DNA of 30,401 nucleotides from the NCBI GenBank assembly GCA_964633355.1, contig CAZWGO010000025.1:1-30401 (forward strand), in the 5' to 3' direction. The stretch comes from Micavibrio_B sp964633355. GTDB taxonomy: Bacteria; Pseudomonadota; Alphaproteobacteria; Micavibrionales; Micavibrionaceae. Below the pieces are notes generated by a model. It had not been told where the DNA came from. It saw only the letters and a list, made by a program, of their open reading frames with translations, and did not search any database. Shown here piece after piece: positions 1-7,663 of the stretch. The stretch's first letter is position 1, and every line of letters starts with the position of its first letter. Both the position numbers and the translations under genes were made by a program.

Positions 1-14
1 GACAAGGCTGGCAT
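1..14 (-). CDS. 5' end of an unidentified minus-strand gene (runs off the left edge)
   Basis: Read on the minus strand, an ATG at 14-12 is followed by codons for Pro, Ala and Leu before the window ends. An AGGA Shine-Dalgarno lies about 7 nt upstream, and a well-formed sigma70-type promoter sits at 62-35. The product cannot be identified from four codons. The start is supported only by the promoter, ribosome-binding site and ATG being correctly spaced. Confidence 0.45.
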
Positions 15-34
15 TTTTATCCTTTTTACTTTTC

Positions 35-62
35 AGTATAGGATAATATTCCTTTTTGTCAA
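35..62 (-). promoter_or_regulatory. sigma70-type promoter for the gene leaving the left edge
   Basis: On the minus strand a perfect -35 TTGACA (62-57), a 16-bp spacer and a -10 TATACT (40-35) are visible. They stand about 21 nt before the AGGA/ATG start at 14. The promoter is back-to-back with the one at 74-102. Confidence 0.6.
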
Positions 63-68
63 CGAAGC

Positions 69-92
69 ATTGTTTGACATAATTTAAACAAT
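69..92. repeat. inverted repeat between two divergent promoters (possible operator)
   Basis: ATTGTTT (69-75) and AAACAAT (86-92) form a perfect 7-bp inverted repeat with a 10-nt centre. It overlaps the -35 box of the plus-strand promoter and lies a few bases from the minus-strand -35, where a regulator could act on both. No regulator is identified. Confidence 0.4.
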
Positions 93-102
93 AGAATATT
101 TT
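74..102 (+). promoter_or_regulatory. promoter of the small gene at 136-528
   Basis: A perfect -35 TTGACA (74-79), a 17-bp spacer and -10 TATTTT (97-102) are seen. The expected transcript start is near 109, giving a short leader before the ATG at 136. Confidence 0.55.
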
Positions 103-135
103 ATGACATCATAAGAATTCAAAATGGAGATAAAT

Positions 136-528
136 ATGGTTGAAACGGTAAACTTGATCGAAGCATTTGGTTATGCAAGAGACCAAGGCAAGGGAGGCAT
201 TATTTATCGTGTCGATGATGCAGACATAGCTAATGGCAAGATTGGCAATTGCTGGATGAAGGGTCGTCTCCATAAGGGCGATCTTGTTTTGGAAACCCAT
301 CAAACTGGTCAGAATTTTTACAATTATGTTTTGATTAGGCAGATTGCCAATGGTTTTGAATTTTGCGAAGGCTCTAGATTTGGGGCCTATGGCACCCCGG
401 GGACAGAAGTGAGCAAGATTAACAAAGAGCAAGGCGTTGCGCTTTTAAAAGATGGTTTTCTGCCTTTTGCTAAAGAAAAATCTTTAGAAGTTGAATATCA
501 CGGTCCGAGAATTCCTACAGTTGTTTAA
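136..528 (+). CDS. small hypothetical protein, 130 aa
   Basis: No family is recognised. The protein has no signal peptide or membrane segment, a mixed acidic/glycine-rich composition, and looks cytosolic. An ATG at 124 would add four residues, but GGAG at 127-130 is well placed to serve the ATG at 136, so the shorter form is preferred. The gene has its own promoter (74-102) and ends 28 bp before a strong hairpin terminator, so it is probably monocistronic. It starts divergently from the gene leaving the left edge. Function unknown. Confidence 0.7.
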   Translation: MVETVNLIEAFGYARDQGKGGIIYRVDDADIANGKIGNCWMKGRLHKGDLVLETHQTGQNFYNYVLIRQIANGFEFCEGSRFGAYGTPGTEVSKINKEQGVALLKDGFLPFAKEKSLEVEYHGPRIPTVV

Positions 529-555
529 TATATTTTTTAAACAGTAGAGATAATA

Positions 556-582
556 AAAAACCCGCCAATTCGGCGGGTTTTT
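556..582. terminator. bidirectional intrinsic terminator
   Basis: The hairpin CCCGCC / GGCGGG (561-566 and 571-576) has a 4-nt loop and is flanked by a run of A on the left and T on the right. It can therefore end transcription from both directions: the small gene at 136-528 and the convergent ahcY. Confidence 0.9.
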
Positions 583-599
583 CGTGAATGGATTTAAGA

Positions 600-1919
600 T
601 TAGTAGCGGTACTGGTCTGACTTGAACGGGCCTTCAACCGGTACGCCGATATAATCGGCTTGTTCTTTCGACAGCTTCGTCAGTTTCGCACCGAGTTTCT
701 CCAAGTGCAGCATCGCGACTTTTTCATCCAGATGCTTCGGCAATACATAGACTTGCTTCTCGTATTTATCGGCGTTGTTCCAAAGCTCGATCTGGGCCAG
801 CGTCTGGTTGGTGAAGCTTGAGGACATCACGAAAGACGGGTGACCTGTTGCGCAGCCGAGATTGACGAGGCGGCCTTCGGCAAGAAGGATGATGCGCTTG
901 CCGCTCGGGAATTCGATCTCGTCTACTTGTGGCTTGATGTTATTCCATTTCATATTGCGCAGGCCTTCGACCTGAATTTCGTTATCGAAGTGACCGATAT
1001 TGCAGACGATGGCGCGATCTTTCATGCCGCGCATATGCTCGACGGTGATGATATCGACATTGCCTGTCGTCGTGACATAGATATCGGCGCGTGGCAGCGC
1101 GTCTTCCATGGTGACGACTTCATAGCCTTCCATACAGGCTTGCAGCGCACAGATCGGGTCGACTTCGGTGACCAGAACGCGAACGCCTTGGGAAGCGAGT
1201 GATTCTGCAGAGCCTTTTCCGACATCACCGAAACCGGCAACAAGCGCGACTTTACCGGCGAGCATCACGTCCGTTGCGCGGCGGATACCGTCAACCAGAG
1301 ATTCGCGGCAACCGTATTTGTTGTCGAATTTGGATTTCGTTACAGAGTCGTTGACGTTGATCGCCGGGACCATCAGCTTGCCCGCTTTCGCCATTTCATA
1401 GAGACGAAGAACGCCTGTCGTGGTTTCTTCGGAAATGCCTTTTACGTCTTTCATGATTTCCGGATAGTCGCGGTGCATGATCGCGGTCAGGTCGCCGCCA
1501 TCGTCCAGAATCATATTCGGCGTCCAGCCATCCGGACCTTTAATGGTTTGGTGAATGCACCATTCCGCTTCTTCTTCCGTCTGGCCTTTCCACGCGAAAA
1601 CCGCGCAAGTGCCTTTTGCGGCGATCGCGGCGGCGGCATGGTCTTGCGTCGAGAAAATATTACAGGACGACCAGCGAACGGTTGCGCCAAGCGCTTCCAG
1701 TGTTTCGATGAGAACAGCGGTCTGGATTGTCATGTGCAGACAGCCGACGATGCGCGCACCTTTCAATGGCTGGGACTTGCCGTATTCGGAGCGCAAAGCC
1801 ATCAGGCCCGGCATCTCAGATTCGGCGATATCGATTTCCTTACGGCCCCATTCGGCGAGGGAAATATCGGCTACTTTATAATCGTTGGATACGGTTTTGG
1901 CCGCGGCGGCAGTGCTCAT
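600..1919 (-). CDS. ahcY: adenosylhomocysteinase (S-adenosylhomocysteine hydrolase)
   Basis: This cytosolic NAD-dependent enzyme splits S-adenosylhomocysteine into adenosine and homocysteine, clearing the product of all SAM-dependent methylations. The 439-aa protein matches the family along its whole length. The N-terminal part carries the GCLHMTIQTAVL stretch (59-70). The Rossmann NAD site GFGDVGKG is at 229-236, and the C-terminus has the family signature ending in YRY. The ATG at 1919 is preceded by a weak AGGA about 12 nt upstream. The gene is alone on its strand and shares the terminator at 556-582 with the convergent small gene. I looked in the roughly 105-bp leader for a SAM/SAH riboswitch and did not recognise one. 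Confidence 0.97.
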   Translation of the reverse strand: MSTAAAAKTVSNDYKVADISLAEWGRKEIDIAESEMPGLMALRSEYGKSQPLKGARIVGCLHMTIQTAVLIETLEALGATVRWSSCNIFSTQDHAAAAIAAKGTCAVFAWKGQTEEEAEWCIHQTIKGPDGWTPNMILDDGGDLTAIMHRDYPEIMKDVKGISEETTTGVLRLYEMAKAGKLMVPAINVNDSVTKSKFDNKYGCRESLVDGIRRATDVMLAGKVALVAGFGDVGKGSAESLASQGVRVLVTEVDPICALQACMEGYEVVTMEDALPRADIYVTTTGNVDIITVEHMRGMKDRAIVCNIGHFDNEIQVEGLRNMKWNNIKPQVDEIEFPSGKRIILLAEGRLVNLGCATGHPSFVMSSSFTNQTLAQIELWNNADKYEKQVYVLPKHLDEKVAMLHLEKLGAKLTKLSKEQADYIGVPVEGPFKSDQYRY

Positions 1920-2026
1920 GATTTTTATAATCCTGTTTTAAGGGGGCTTTAATGTTTCGTTGCTAGATTTAGGGGTATAAGCCGCAAAATGCAAGTAATT
2001 ACAATGCTGCCGGCACAGGGATCATA

Positions 2027-2389
2027 ATGCAAACGACTGATATAAAAGCTTCTTTTACCTACCGCCCCAATCCTGTTTTGTCAGGGTCTTTCCTGATTTG
2101 CAAAAAGGAGGAAAACGGGGATTTGCAGCCGGTCGGCGACTATACGCTTTTGGACCGAAACGAGGATATATCGCTGACCGAGAGAAAAGTGATCAATCTG
2201 GTCACGGCCATGAATGGCGGCACGGAGTTATTGCCGCTGGGCGGCGAAACCAAATCAAGGACTTATTTCCACCGCAAGCCGAGAATGGATGAGTTTGCGC
2301 CGACGGAAATTGTTTTTTATTCACAAAGCGGTGAAGGGGTTTCCCGCGAAAATGCCATTTTGACAATAGAGGGAGAGTTCGATGCCTAA
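2027..2389 (+). CDS. hypothetical protein, 120 aa
   Basis: No family is recognised. The protein is hydrophilic with no signal peptide or membrane helix and looks like a small beta-rich cytosolic domain. The ATG is preceded by AGGGA at a suitable distance. It starts divergently from ahcY, and its stop overlaps the start of a 47-codon reading frame (2382) by 8 nt, suggesting a two-gene transcript that runs convergently into rapZ. Function unknown. Confidence 0.65.
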   Translation: MQTTDIKASFTYRPNPVLSGSFLICKKEENGDLQPVGDYTLLDRNEDISLTERKVINLVTAMNGGTELLPLGGETKSRTYFHRKPRMDEFAPTEIVFYSQSGEGVSRENAILTIEGEFDA

Positions 2390-2525
2390 TGCTCTGGAAA
2401 CATTCTTGAGATCCGTCGATGGGTATGTACCTCTATCGCGCGATTTTGGTGCAGCCGTCCATCATAAAGCCGAAACGGCAGGATCCGGCATCGCGCCTGA
2501 CAACACGCCAAAGTTCGAAGTCTAG
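2382..2525 (+). CDS. small protein, 47 aa, translationally coupled to the preceding gene
   Basis: An ATG at 2382 opens a 47-codon frame that overlaps the end of the 120-aa gene by 8 nt. GGGAGAG (2371-2377) lies about 5 nt upstream, a good ribosome-binding site. The peptide starts MPNALETFLRSV and has no membrane helix. It ends with TAG at 2523-2525, overlapping the rapZ stop on the other strand by 4 nt. The ribosome-binding site and overlap favour a real gene; the short length is the main doubt. No homologue is recognised. Confidence 0.5.
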   Translation: MPNALETFLRSVDGYVPLSRDFGAAVHHKAETAGSGIAPDNTPKFEV

Positions 2526-3397
2526 CCTTTCAGCTCCCGATGATGAACCGATACCGGAAAGCCTTGCTCCTCGAGCCAGGCTTTTGTCTTTTCCGCCATG
2601 GTAACCGAACGGTGGCGACCGCCCGTACAACCGAAGGCGATGGTCAGATAGGTCTTGCCGCCATCGACATAGCCCGGAATGGCGTTGCCGATAATCTGGT
2701 GCAGGGCGTCTTCGAATTTTGCAAAGCCTGCGTCTTCTGCCACATAGTTTTGAACGCGGGCATCGCAGCCGGTTAACTCTTTCAATTCCGGCACCCAGTT
2801 CGGATTGCGCAGGAAGCGCATGTCGAAAACGAAATCGGCTTCGCGCGGGAGGCCGTGTTTATAGGCAAATGACATGACGGCGATATTCAACCGATTGGCG
2901 CGGACCGAAGATATGCGGCTTTCGATGGCGCGGCGCAAATCATGAATCGAAAATTCCGTCGTGTCGATGATCGAATCCGCATTATGCTTGAGCGGATAGA
3001 GCAGAGATTTCTCCGTGGCGATACCGTCGGCAATGGCGCGGTCCCTCGCCAGCGGATGCGTGCGGCGCGTATCGGTAAAGCGGCGCAGCAAGGTAGTGTC
3101 ATCGGCGCTTAAGAAAAGAGTATGCACCATCCATTCGTTGTTCTCTTTCATGCTGCGAATGGCGTCTAAAATAGCCTGCGGGTCGAAATCGCGCGTGCGT
3201 GTGTCGATGCCAAGCGCGATCGGGCGGTGATGCGGTTTCTGCTGATCGAGAAGCGGTTTTAAAAGCTGGAGCGGGAAATTGTCGAAAACATCGCAGCCTG
3301 AATCTTCCAGGATTTTAAGCGCCGAAGACAGGCCTGCGCCGGAGAGGCCGGTGACGATAAAAATCATATCTTTTTCGCCCGCCATATTTTTTGTCAT
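2522..3397 (-). CDS. rapZ: RapZ/YvcJ family nucleotide-binding protein with altered Walker A
   Basis: In enterobacteria RapZ controls glucosamine-6-phosphate synthase levels through small-RNA decay; the alphaproteobacterial role is less clear. The 291-aa protein has the N-terminal P-loop region beginning MIFIVTGLSGAG, the DNFPLQLL segment, and the C-terminal domain with FGCTGGRHRSV, all typical. The P-loop reads GLSGAGLS (17-24), so the Walker A lysine is replaced by Leu23, which may weaken nucleotide binding. The start ATG (3397) overlaps the chvG stop by 4 nt (ATGA) with GAGGA just upstream. An internal Met11 is also possible and would match the usual family start better. It is the last gene of the chvI-chvG-rapZ operon. 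Confidence 0.92.
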   Translation of the reverse strand: MTKNMAGEKDMIFIVTGLSGAGLSSALKILEDSGCDVFDNFPLQLLKPLLDQQKPHHRPIALGIDTRTRDFDPQAILDAIRSMKENNEWMVHTLFLSADDTTLLRRFTDTRRTHPLARDRAIADGIATEKSLLYPLKHNADSIIDTTEFSIHDLRRAIESRISSVRANRLNIAVMSFAYKHGLPREADFVFDMRFLRNPNWVPELKELTGCDARVQNYVAEDAGFAKFEDALHQIIGNAIPGYVDGGKTYLTIAFGCTGGRHRSVTMAEKTKAWLEEQGFPVSVHHRELKG

Positions 3398-4992
3398 GCT
3401 TTCCTCAATTTCACGATAAATCTGGCGCCTTTTCGATCCGTCCGGTTTTCTGCCGTGATCGATCCGTCATGGGCTTCGATGATCTGGCGGGCAATAGAAA
3501 GACCGAGGCCGGAATGAGAGCCAAAGGATTCTCCTTGCGGACGCTCGGTATAGAAACGCTCGAAAATTTTCTCGAGACGATTTTCCGGTATGCCCGGACC
3601 TTCATCCTCGACGACGATCTTCACGAAATCATTGCCTTGCGTAACAAGGATGCGAACCACGGCCTCTGCCGCCGAAAAAGACATGGCATTCGAGATAAGA
3701 TTTTGGAAGACCTGTGACAGGCGGATGGATTGGCCAAGAACCGTAACGGATTTGTCCAGTCCTTCGCAGATTATATTATGCGGCGATTCCTGTCCCTCGG
3801 CGCGGTCGAGAGGTTTTTTATAGGCGTCGACCAGAGGCAGAATGACCTGACGCAGATCGACGGGCGCAAAGACATCGCGCAAAAGTTCGACATCAAGACG
3901 CGAGGCGCGGGAAATGTCGGAAATAAGGCGATCCATGCGCACCAGATCATGCATGATAATGCCAATCAGTTTCTGGCGGTCTTCCTCGCGCTTGACTTTT
4001 TCCAGCGTTTCGACAGCCGAGCGCATCGAGGTGAGAGGGTTTTTCAATTCATGACTGACATCGGCGGCAAATTTTTCGATGGATTCAATCCTATCCTGAA
4101 GCGTCATGGCCATGTCACGCAAGGCCAGCGATAATTCGCCGATTTCATCTTTACGATAGGAAAGATCGGGGATCGTATCGACACCGGCCCGGTTCTCGCG
4201 CACGGCTTCGGCAGCAGAGGCAAGTTTGCGCAAAGGGTGACCGATAGATGCCGAAAGATACAGCGAGAATAAGAGAGTGATCAAAAGCGAGCCGAAGAAG
4301 AACTGGATGATGCTTATTCTCATCAAGCCGAATGTGTGCTGAATTTTCGTATCGGCTCTCGTGATATAGATAACGGCTTTGATATCTCCAGCTTTTCTAA
4401 CCGGAACGGCTGTCGCCAGTACAAGTGCGCCCCTGTCGGATTGCCATGCGCTTAATGTAAGGTCGCCTGTAAGAGCCTCTGTCGTGCCCGGGAATGAATC
4501 CATATCGTCATCGAAGGTGCGCGGATAAGGGGGAAGCTCGAAATTGACCGCCAATGCACTGGAAAAACCCGTGAAGATAAAATCAAGTATATTCCCGAGT
4601 ACGCCGGGAAAGGCATCGCTGAGCGGCGCCCTGGGAAGCTGATCATCCGTTTTGGTGTCGACAAGAAGCTTGCCTTCGGGTGAAAACATGCGAAGACGCT
4701 GGGTCTTCTGGGAGCCGAAAGTTTCAAATATTTTTTGCGCCTTGTTTAAATCGATGCCCTGATCGTCAATGGCGTTATCGGATACAACGGACGCATAAAG
4801 TTGCGCCTCCGTCGCCAGCAATTCCGTTTCCGCCGCCGTAATGTCTTTTTTGTATTTATCAAGGTAAAGCACGCCGGCGACAAGAATGATGACCGCGATC
4901 AGGTTGAGACCCATGATCTGATAGGAAAGGCGGCTAAGCGGCCTAGGTGCGATGTCGTAAGTATATTCCGGCGATCCCAGATTTGCGCTCAT
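3394..4992 (-). CDS. chvG: ChvG/ExoS-type sensor histidine kinase
   Basis: This inner-membrane sensor kinase is the partner of the ChvI regulator encoded just upstream (4-nt ATGA overlap). In other alphaproteobacteria the pair governs envelope, acid and host-associated responses. The 532 aa show TM1 about 26-45, a periplasmic domain of about 175 residues, TM2 about 225-248, a HAMP segment to about 300, the phospho-acceptor motif DVSHELKNPL (His314), and an ATPase domain with N box QNLISNA (430-436), G1 DEGPGIP (463-469), F box IFERFY (476-481) and G2 SGLGLS (494-499). All kinase residues appear intact. The GSHSGLGLSIARQI stretch is typical of ChvG proteins. The stop overlaps the rapZ start. 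Confidence 0.92.
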   Translation of the reverse strand: MSANLGSPEYTYDIAPRPLSRLSYQIMGLNLIAVIILVAGVLYLDKYKKDITAAETELLATEAQLYASVVSDNAIDDQGIDLNKAQKIFETFGSQKTQRLRMFSPEGKLLVDTKTDDQLPRAPLSDAFPGVLGNILDFIFTGFSSALAVNFELPPYPRTFDDDMDSFPGTTEALTGDLTLSAWQSDRGALVLATAVPVRKAGDIKAVIYITRADTKIQHTFGLMRISIIQFFFGSLLITLLFSLYLSASIGHPLRKLASAAEAVRENRAGVDTIPDLSYRKDEIGELSLALRDMAMTLQDRIESIEKFAADVSHELKNPLTSMRSAVETLEKVKREEDRQKLIGIIMHDLVRMDRLISDISRASRLDVELLRDVFAPVDLRQVILPLVDAYKKPLDRAEGQESPHNIICEGLDKSVTVLGQSIRLSQVFQNLISNAMSFSAAEAVVRILVTQGNDFVKIVVEDEGPGIPENRLEKIFERFYTERPQGESFGSHSGLGLSIARQIIEAHDGSITAENRTDRKGARFIVKLRKA

Positions 4993-5687
4993 GATTCTTT
5001 ATACCGGTAACCGACACCGTAAAGCGTTTCAATGGAATCGAATTCATCGTCGCAGTCGCGGAACTTCTTGCGAATTCTTTTGATATGGGTATCGACCGTT
5101 CTGTCATCAACATAAACGTTTTGACCGTAGGCGTCTGTAATGAGCTGGTCCCTTGTTTTGACATGGCCGGGATTGATCACAAGAGATTTCACCATCAGAT
5201 ACTCGGTGACCGTAAGGTCGATTTCTTTATCTTTCCAGCGGCAGATATGGCGGACATCGTCCAAAATCAAAAAACCGCGCGTGATTTTATCGCTGTCGGT
5301 ACTTTCAATCGCTTTGCTGTTGCGGCGCAGGACGGTTTTAATTCTCTCAATCAAAAGGCGCTGGGAAAACGGTTTTGTAATATAGTCATCCGCGCCAAGG
5401 CGAAGGCCGAGTACCTGATCGACCTCGTCGTCTTTCGAGGTCAGAAAAATCGCAGGCACATCGGTTTTTTCCCGAAGCTTGGACAGGACTTCCATGCCTT
5501 CCATGCGTGGCATCTTGACATCGAGAACGACCAGATCGGGTATATTGGATAAAATGCCGTGCAATCCTTCCTCGCCGTCATGATAGGCGGACACTTCAAA
5601 ACCTTCGGCTTCCAAAGCAAGTGAAACGCTGGCGACGATATTGCGGTCGTCATCTACAAGGGCAATGCGGGGGATTTTTTGACTCAT
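4989..5687 (-). CDS. chvI: ChvI-type response regulator (OmpR/PhoB family)
   Basis: The 232-aa DNA-binding regulator is the first gene of the chvI-chvG-rapZ operon. The receiver domain (1-120) has the acidic cluster VDDD (11-14), phospho-acceptor Asp56 in VVLDVKMP, and the conserved Lys in YITKPFS. The C-terminal winged helix contains the family stretch TRDQLITDAYG and RTVDTHIKRIRKKF. A TTG at 5702 would add five residues, but the ATG at 5687 gives the usual MSQ-type start and has an AGG about 9 nt upstream, so it is chosen. Confidence 0.93.
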   Translation of the reverse strand: MSQKIPRIALVDDDRNIVASVSLALEAEGFEVSAYHDGEEGLHGILSNIPDLVVLDVKMPRMEGMEVLSKLREKTDVPAIFLTSKDDEVDQVLGLRLGADDYITKPFSQRLLIERIKTVLRRNSKAIESTDSDKITRGFLILDDVRHICRWKDKEIDLTVTEYLMVKSLVINPGHVKTRDQLITDAYGQNVYVDDRTVDTHIKRIRKKFRDCDDEFDSIETLYGVGYRYKES

Positions 5688-5731
5688 GTATAAACCTAAC
5701 AATTATTAAGACTAAATAGAATGGAGAAGAT

Positions 5732-5760
5732 TTGCCTTCCCAAGTATTGGTGATTATACA
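5732..5760 (+). promoter_or_regulatory. candidate promoter of the exported PRC-barrel-like gene
   Basis: TTGCCT (5732-5737), a 17-bp spacer and TATACA (5755-5760) lie 25 nt before the ATG at 5786, within the spacer shared with divergent chvI. The -35 matches 4 of 6 consensus bases. Confidence 0.4.
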
Positions 5761-5785
5761 TATTGAATTATTTTGGAGGTTCGCC

Positions 5786-6466
5786 ATGCTGCGTGCAATG
5801 ATTCTGGGTTTACTGTTTCTGTTTTTCACTCTTCCGGTACGGGCGGAGGGAATGGCGGATCAAACCTATACGGCAAGTTTGCTGGAGCTGAACCGGATCA
5901 AGCCGGGCCAAAATCCCGAGCTTATATTGGGCAAAATTCAGTTAAATGCCCGGATCGTCGACAAAAACCAGCGTACGATCGGCAAGGTGGCCGATATCAT
6001 CGTCGCGCCGGACGGTAAATTCCAGACCATCCTGACGCGTATCGATGTATCAGGATTTCGCGAAGAGGTGGCGTTCGACGTGGCAAGCTATGTAACCGAG
6101 CCGACACCGGATACCTTTACGGTTTCTCTCGATAAAGACCAGCTGAAACAAAATATGACCAAGTTAATGGCTGCCACCGCGAGTGCTGCGGGAAGTTCGG
6201 GTCCTCTGACGGTGGGGACTTTGCAAAACGGCACGATTTATAAAAATGACGGCAGCGTGCTTGCAAACGTAAAAGACGTTTTAATCGATAACAGGAATAT
6301 GCGAATTGCCTCGCTTCTTGTGACACTGACATCCGGCAACAATCGCGGCGCGGAGATTGCCATTCCATACGAGGCGGCTGCGGCGAAGTTAAACGGAAAC
6401 AAGGTTGATTTGACGGTGACGGATGCACAGGCCGACGTAATTGCGTCGATGGCGACGCGCCGTTAG
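5786..6466 (+). CDS. exported protein with two PRC-barrel-like repeats
   Basis: The 226-aa product begins with a clear signal peptide (MLRAMILGLLFLFFTLPVRA, probable cleavage near residue 20-21) and is probably periplasmic. Two similar beta-rich units follow, about 50-125 and 143-215. Each has a pattern like 'KNQRTIGKVADIIVAPDG' or 'KNDGSVLANVKDVLIDN', which resembles PRC-barrel domains. The start at 5786 is set by GGAGG (5775-5779) six nt upstream; a TTG at 5732 lacks such support and would bury the signal peptide. It is divergent from chvI and could be a target of that system, but no binding site is recognised. The biochemical role is unknown. Confidence 0.78.
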   Translation: MLRAMILGLLFLFFTLPVRAEGMADQTYTASLLELNRIKPGQNPELILGKIQLNARIVDKNQRTIGKVADIIVAPDGKFQTILTRIDVSGFREEVAFDVASYVTEPTPDTFTVSLDKDQLKQNMTKLMAATASAAGSSGPLTVGTLQNGTIYKNDGSVLANVKDVLIDNRNMRIASLLVTLTSGNNRGAEIAIPYEAAAAKLNGNKVDLTVTDAQADVIASMATRR

Positions 6467-6507
6467 GAATATTTTTAACGCGAAGGTCCGAAGGTGACAG
6501 AAAAGGT

Positions 6508-7662
6508 TTAAGCAAAAGAATTGCTGGAGAAGAGGTCTTTTAAAACTTCTTTATACGTCGCGGTCAGGGATTCGATATCCGAGACGCGCATTCTTTCGTC
6601 AACCTGATGGTTTGTCTCGGTGATAACGCCGTATTCCACGACCGGGCAAAGATGCGCGATAAAGCGTCCGTCCGATGTCCCGCCGCCTGTATCGTAAGCC
6701 GGTCGCATGCCGCATATTTTTTCAGCGGAGCGGGCGACAAGATCGGCCCATTCCAGTGAAGATGTCATGAAACTATCCGCTTTGCAGGTGCAGACCAGCT
6801 CGTAGGTCTCGCCGACACTATCGAGTATCTCGCGGAGTTTTTCTTCCAAAGTTTGAGGCGACCAGAGATTGTTAAAGCGTATATTGATATGCGCCGATGT
6901 TCTGGCGGCAACGACGTTTCGCGCCGGATTGCCGGTATCGACCGTCGTAATGGCGATATGAGAGGAGGGCATGAGGTCAGAGCCGTCATCGAGCTTGACG
7001 TTGATCAAGGCATGTAAAAGCTTCACGATTTTATCGACCGGATTGATAAAGCGATTGGGGTAGGCGCTATGTCCCTGTTTGCCGGTGACGAATATATCGG
7101 CATGAAAAGAACCACGGCGACCGACGCGCATGGTTTCGCCCATTTCAGCCGCGTTGGACGGTTCGGCGACGAGGGCAAGGTCCGGCACTTGCCCGTTGTC
7201 GATCATCCAGTTGATCACTTTTTCCGTACCGTTCACGGAATCGGCTTCTTCGTCGCCGGTGATCAAAAAGCTGATCGAGCCTTTAAAACCAGGGTTTTCG
7301 GCCAGATAACGCGAGGCTCCTGTAATGGCAGCCGCGACACCGCTTTTCATATCGGCAGCGCCGCGTCCATATAAAACGCCGTCATGAATTTCGGCGGCAA
7401 AGGGCGGATGCGTCCAGTCGCTTTCGCGTCCCGGCGGCACGACATCGGTATGGCCGAGAAAACAGACATGCGGGCTTTCCGTGCCGAGGCGCGCGAAGAT
7501 ATTATCGACGGGATAGGAGCCATCGCCTTCGAAGCGTAAATCATGAATGGTAAAGCCCATCGCGGATAATTCGTCGCGCACGATCTGCAACGCGCCTTCA
7601 TCTGCCGGCGTCACCGAGCGGCATCTGATGAGGCGTTGTGTCAGTTCGATAGGGTCAATCAT
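6508..7662 (-). CDS. dapE: succinyl-diaminopimelate desuccinylase
   Basis: This M20-family zinc hydrolase removes succinate from N-succinyl-LL-diaminopimelate, giving diaminopimelate for lysine and peptidoglycan. The 384-aa product has the metal ligands expected of the family: GHTDVVPPG (His71, Asp73), DMKSG (Asp104), GDEEAD (Glu138/139 region), VAEPS, and a late histidine in TETNHQVDE. The GGGTSDGRFI stretch is also characteristic. The ATG at 7662 begins one base after the dapD stop, so the two are translationally linked. The longer frame to 7713 lies inside dapD and is rejected. It is convergent with the PRC-barrel-like gene, and no clear terminator is visible between them. Confidence 0.96.
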   Translation of the reverse strand: MIDPIELTQRLIRCRSVTPADEGALQIVRDELSAMGFTIHDLRFEGDGSYPVDNIFARLGTESPHVCFLGHTDVVPPGRESDWTHPPFAAEIHDGVLYGRGAADMKSGVAAAITGASRYLAENPGFKGSISFLITGDEEADSVNGTEKVINWMIDNGQVPDLALVAEPSNAAEMGETMRVGRRGSFHADIFVTGKQGHSAYPNRFINPVDKIVKLLHALINVKLDDGSDLMPSSHIAITTVDTGNPARNVVAARTSAHINIRFNNLWSPQTLEEKLREILDSVGETYELVCTCKADSFMTSSLEWADLVARSAEKICGMRPAYDTGGGTSDGRFIAHLCPVVEYGVITETNHQVDERMRVSDIESLTATYKEVLKDLFSSNSFA

Positions 7663-7663
7663 G

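Noticed and set aside
840..1952. Several plus-strand frames opposite ahcY
   Set aside because: They are antisense to a full-length, highly conserved gene and have no start signals or recognisable domains.
1920..2026. SAM or SAH riboswitch in the ahcY leader
   Set aside because: The leader is short and AT-rich, and I could not place the conserved stems or the nucleotide-binding core of any known class. A covariance-model search would be needed to settle it.
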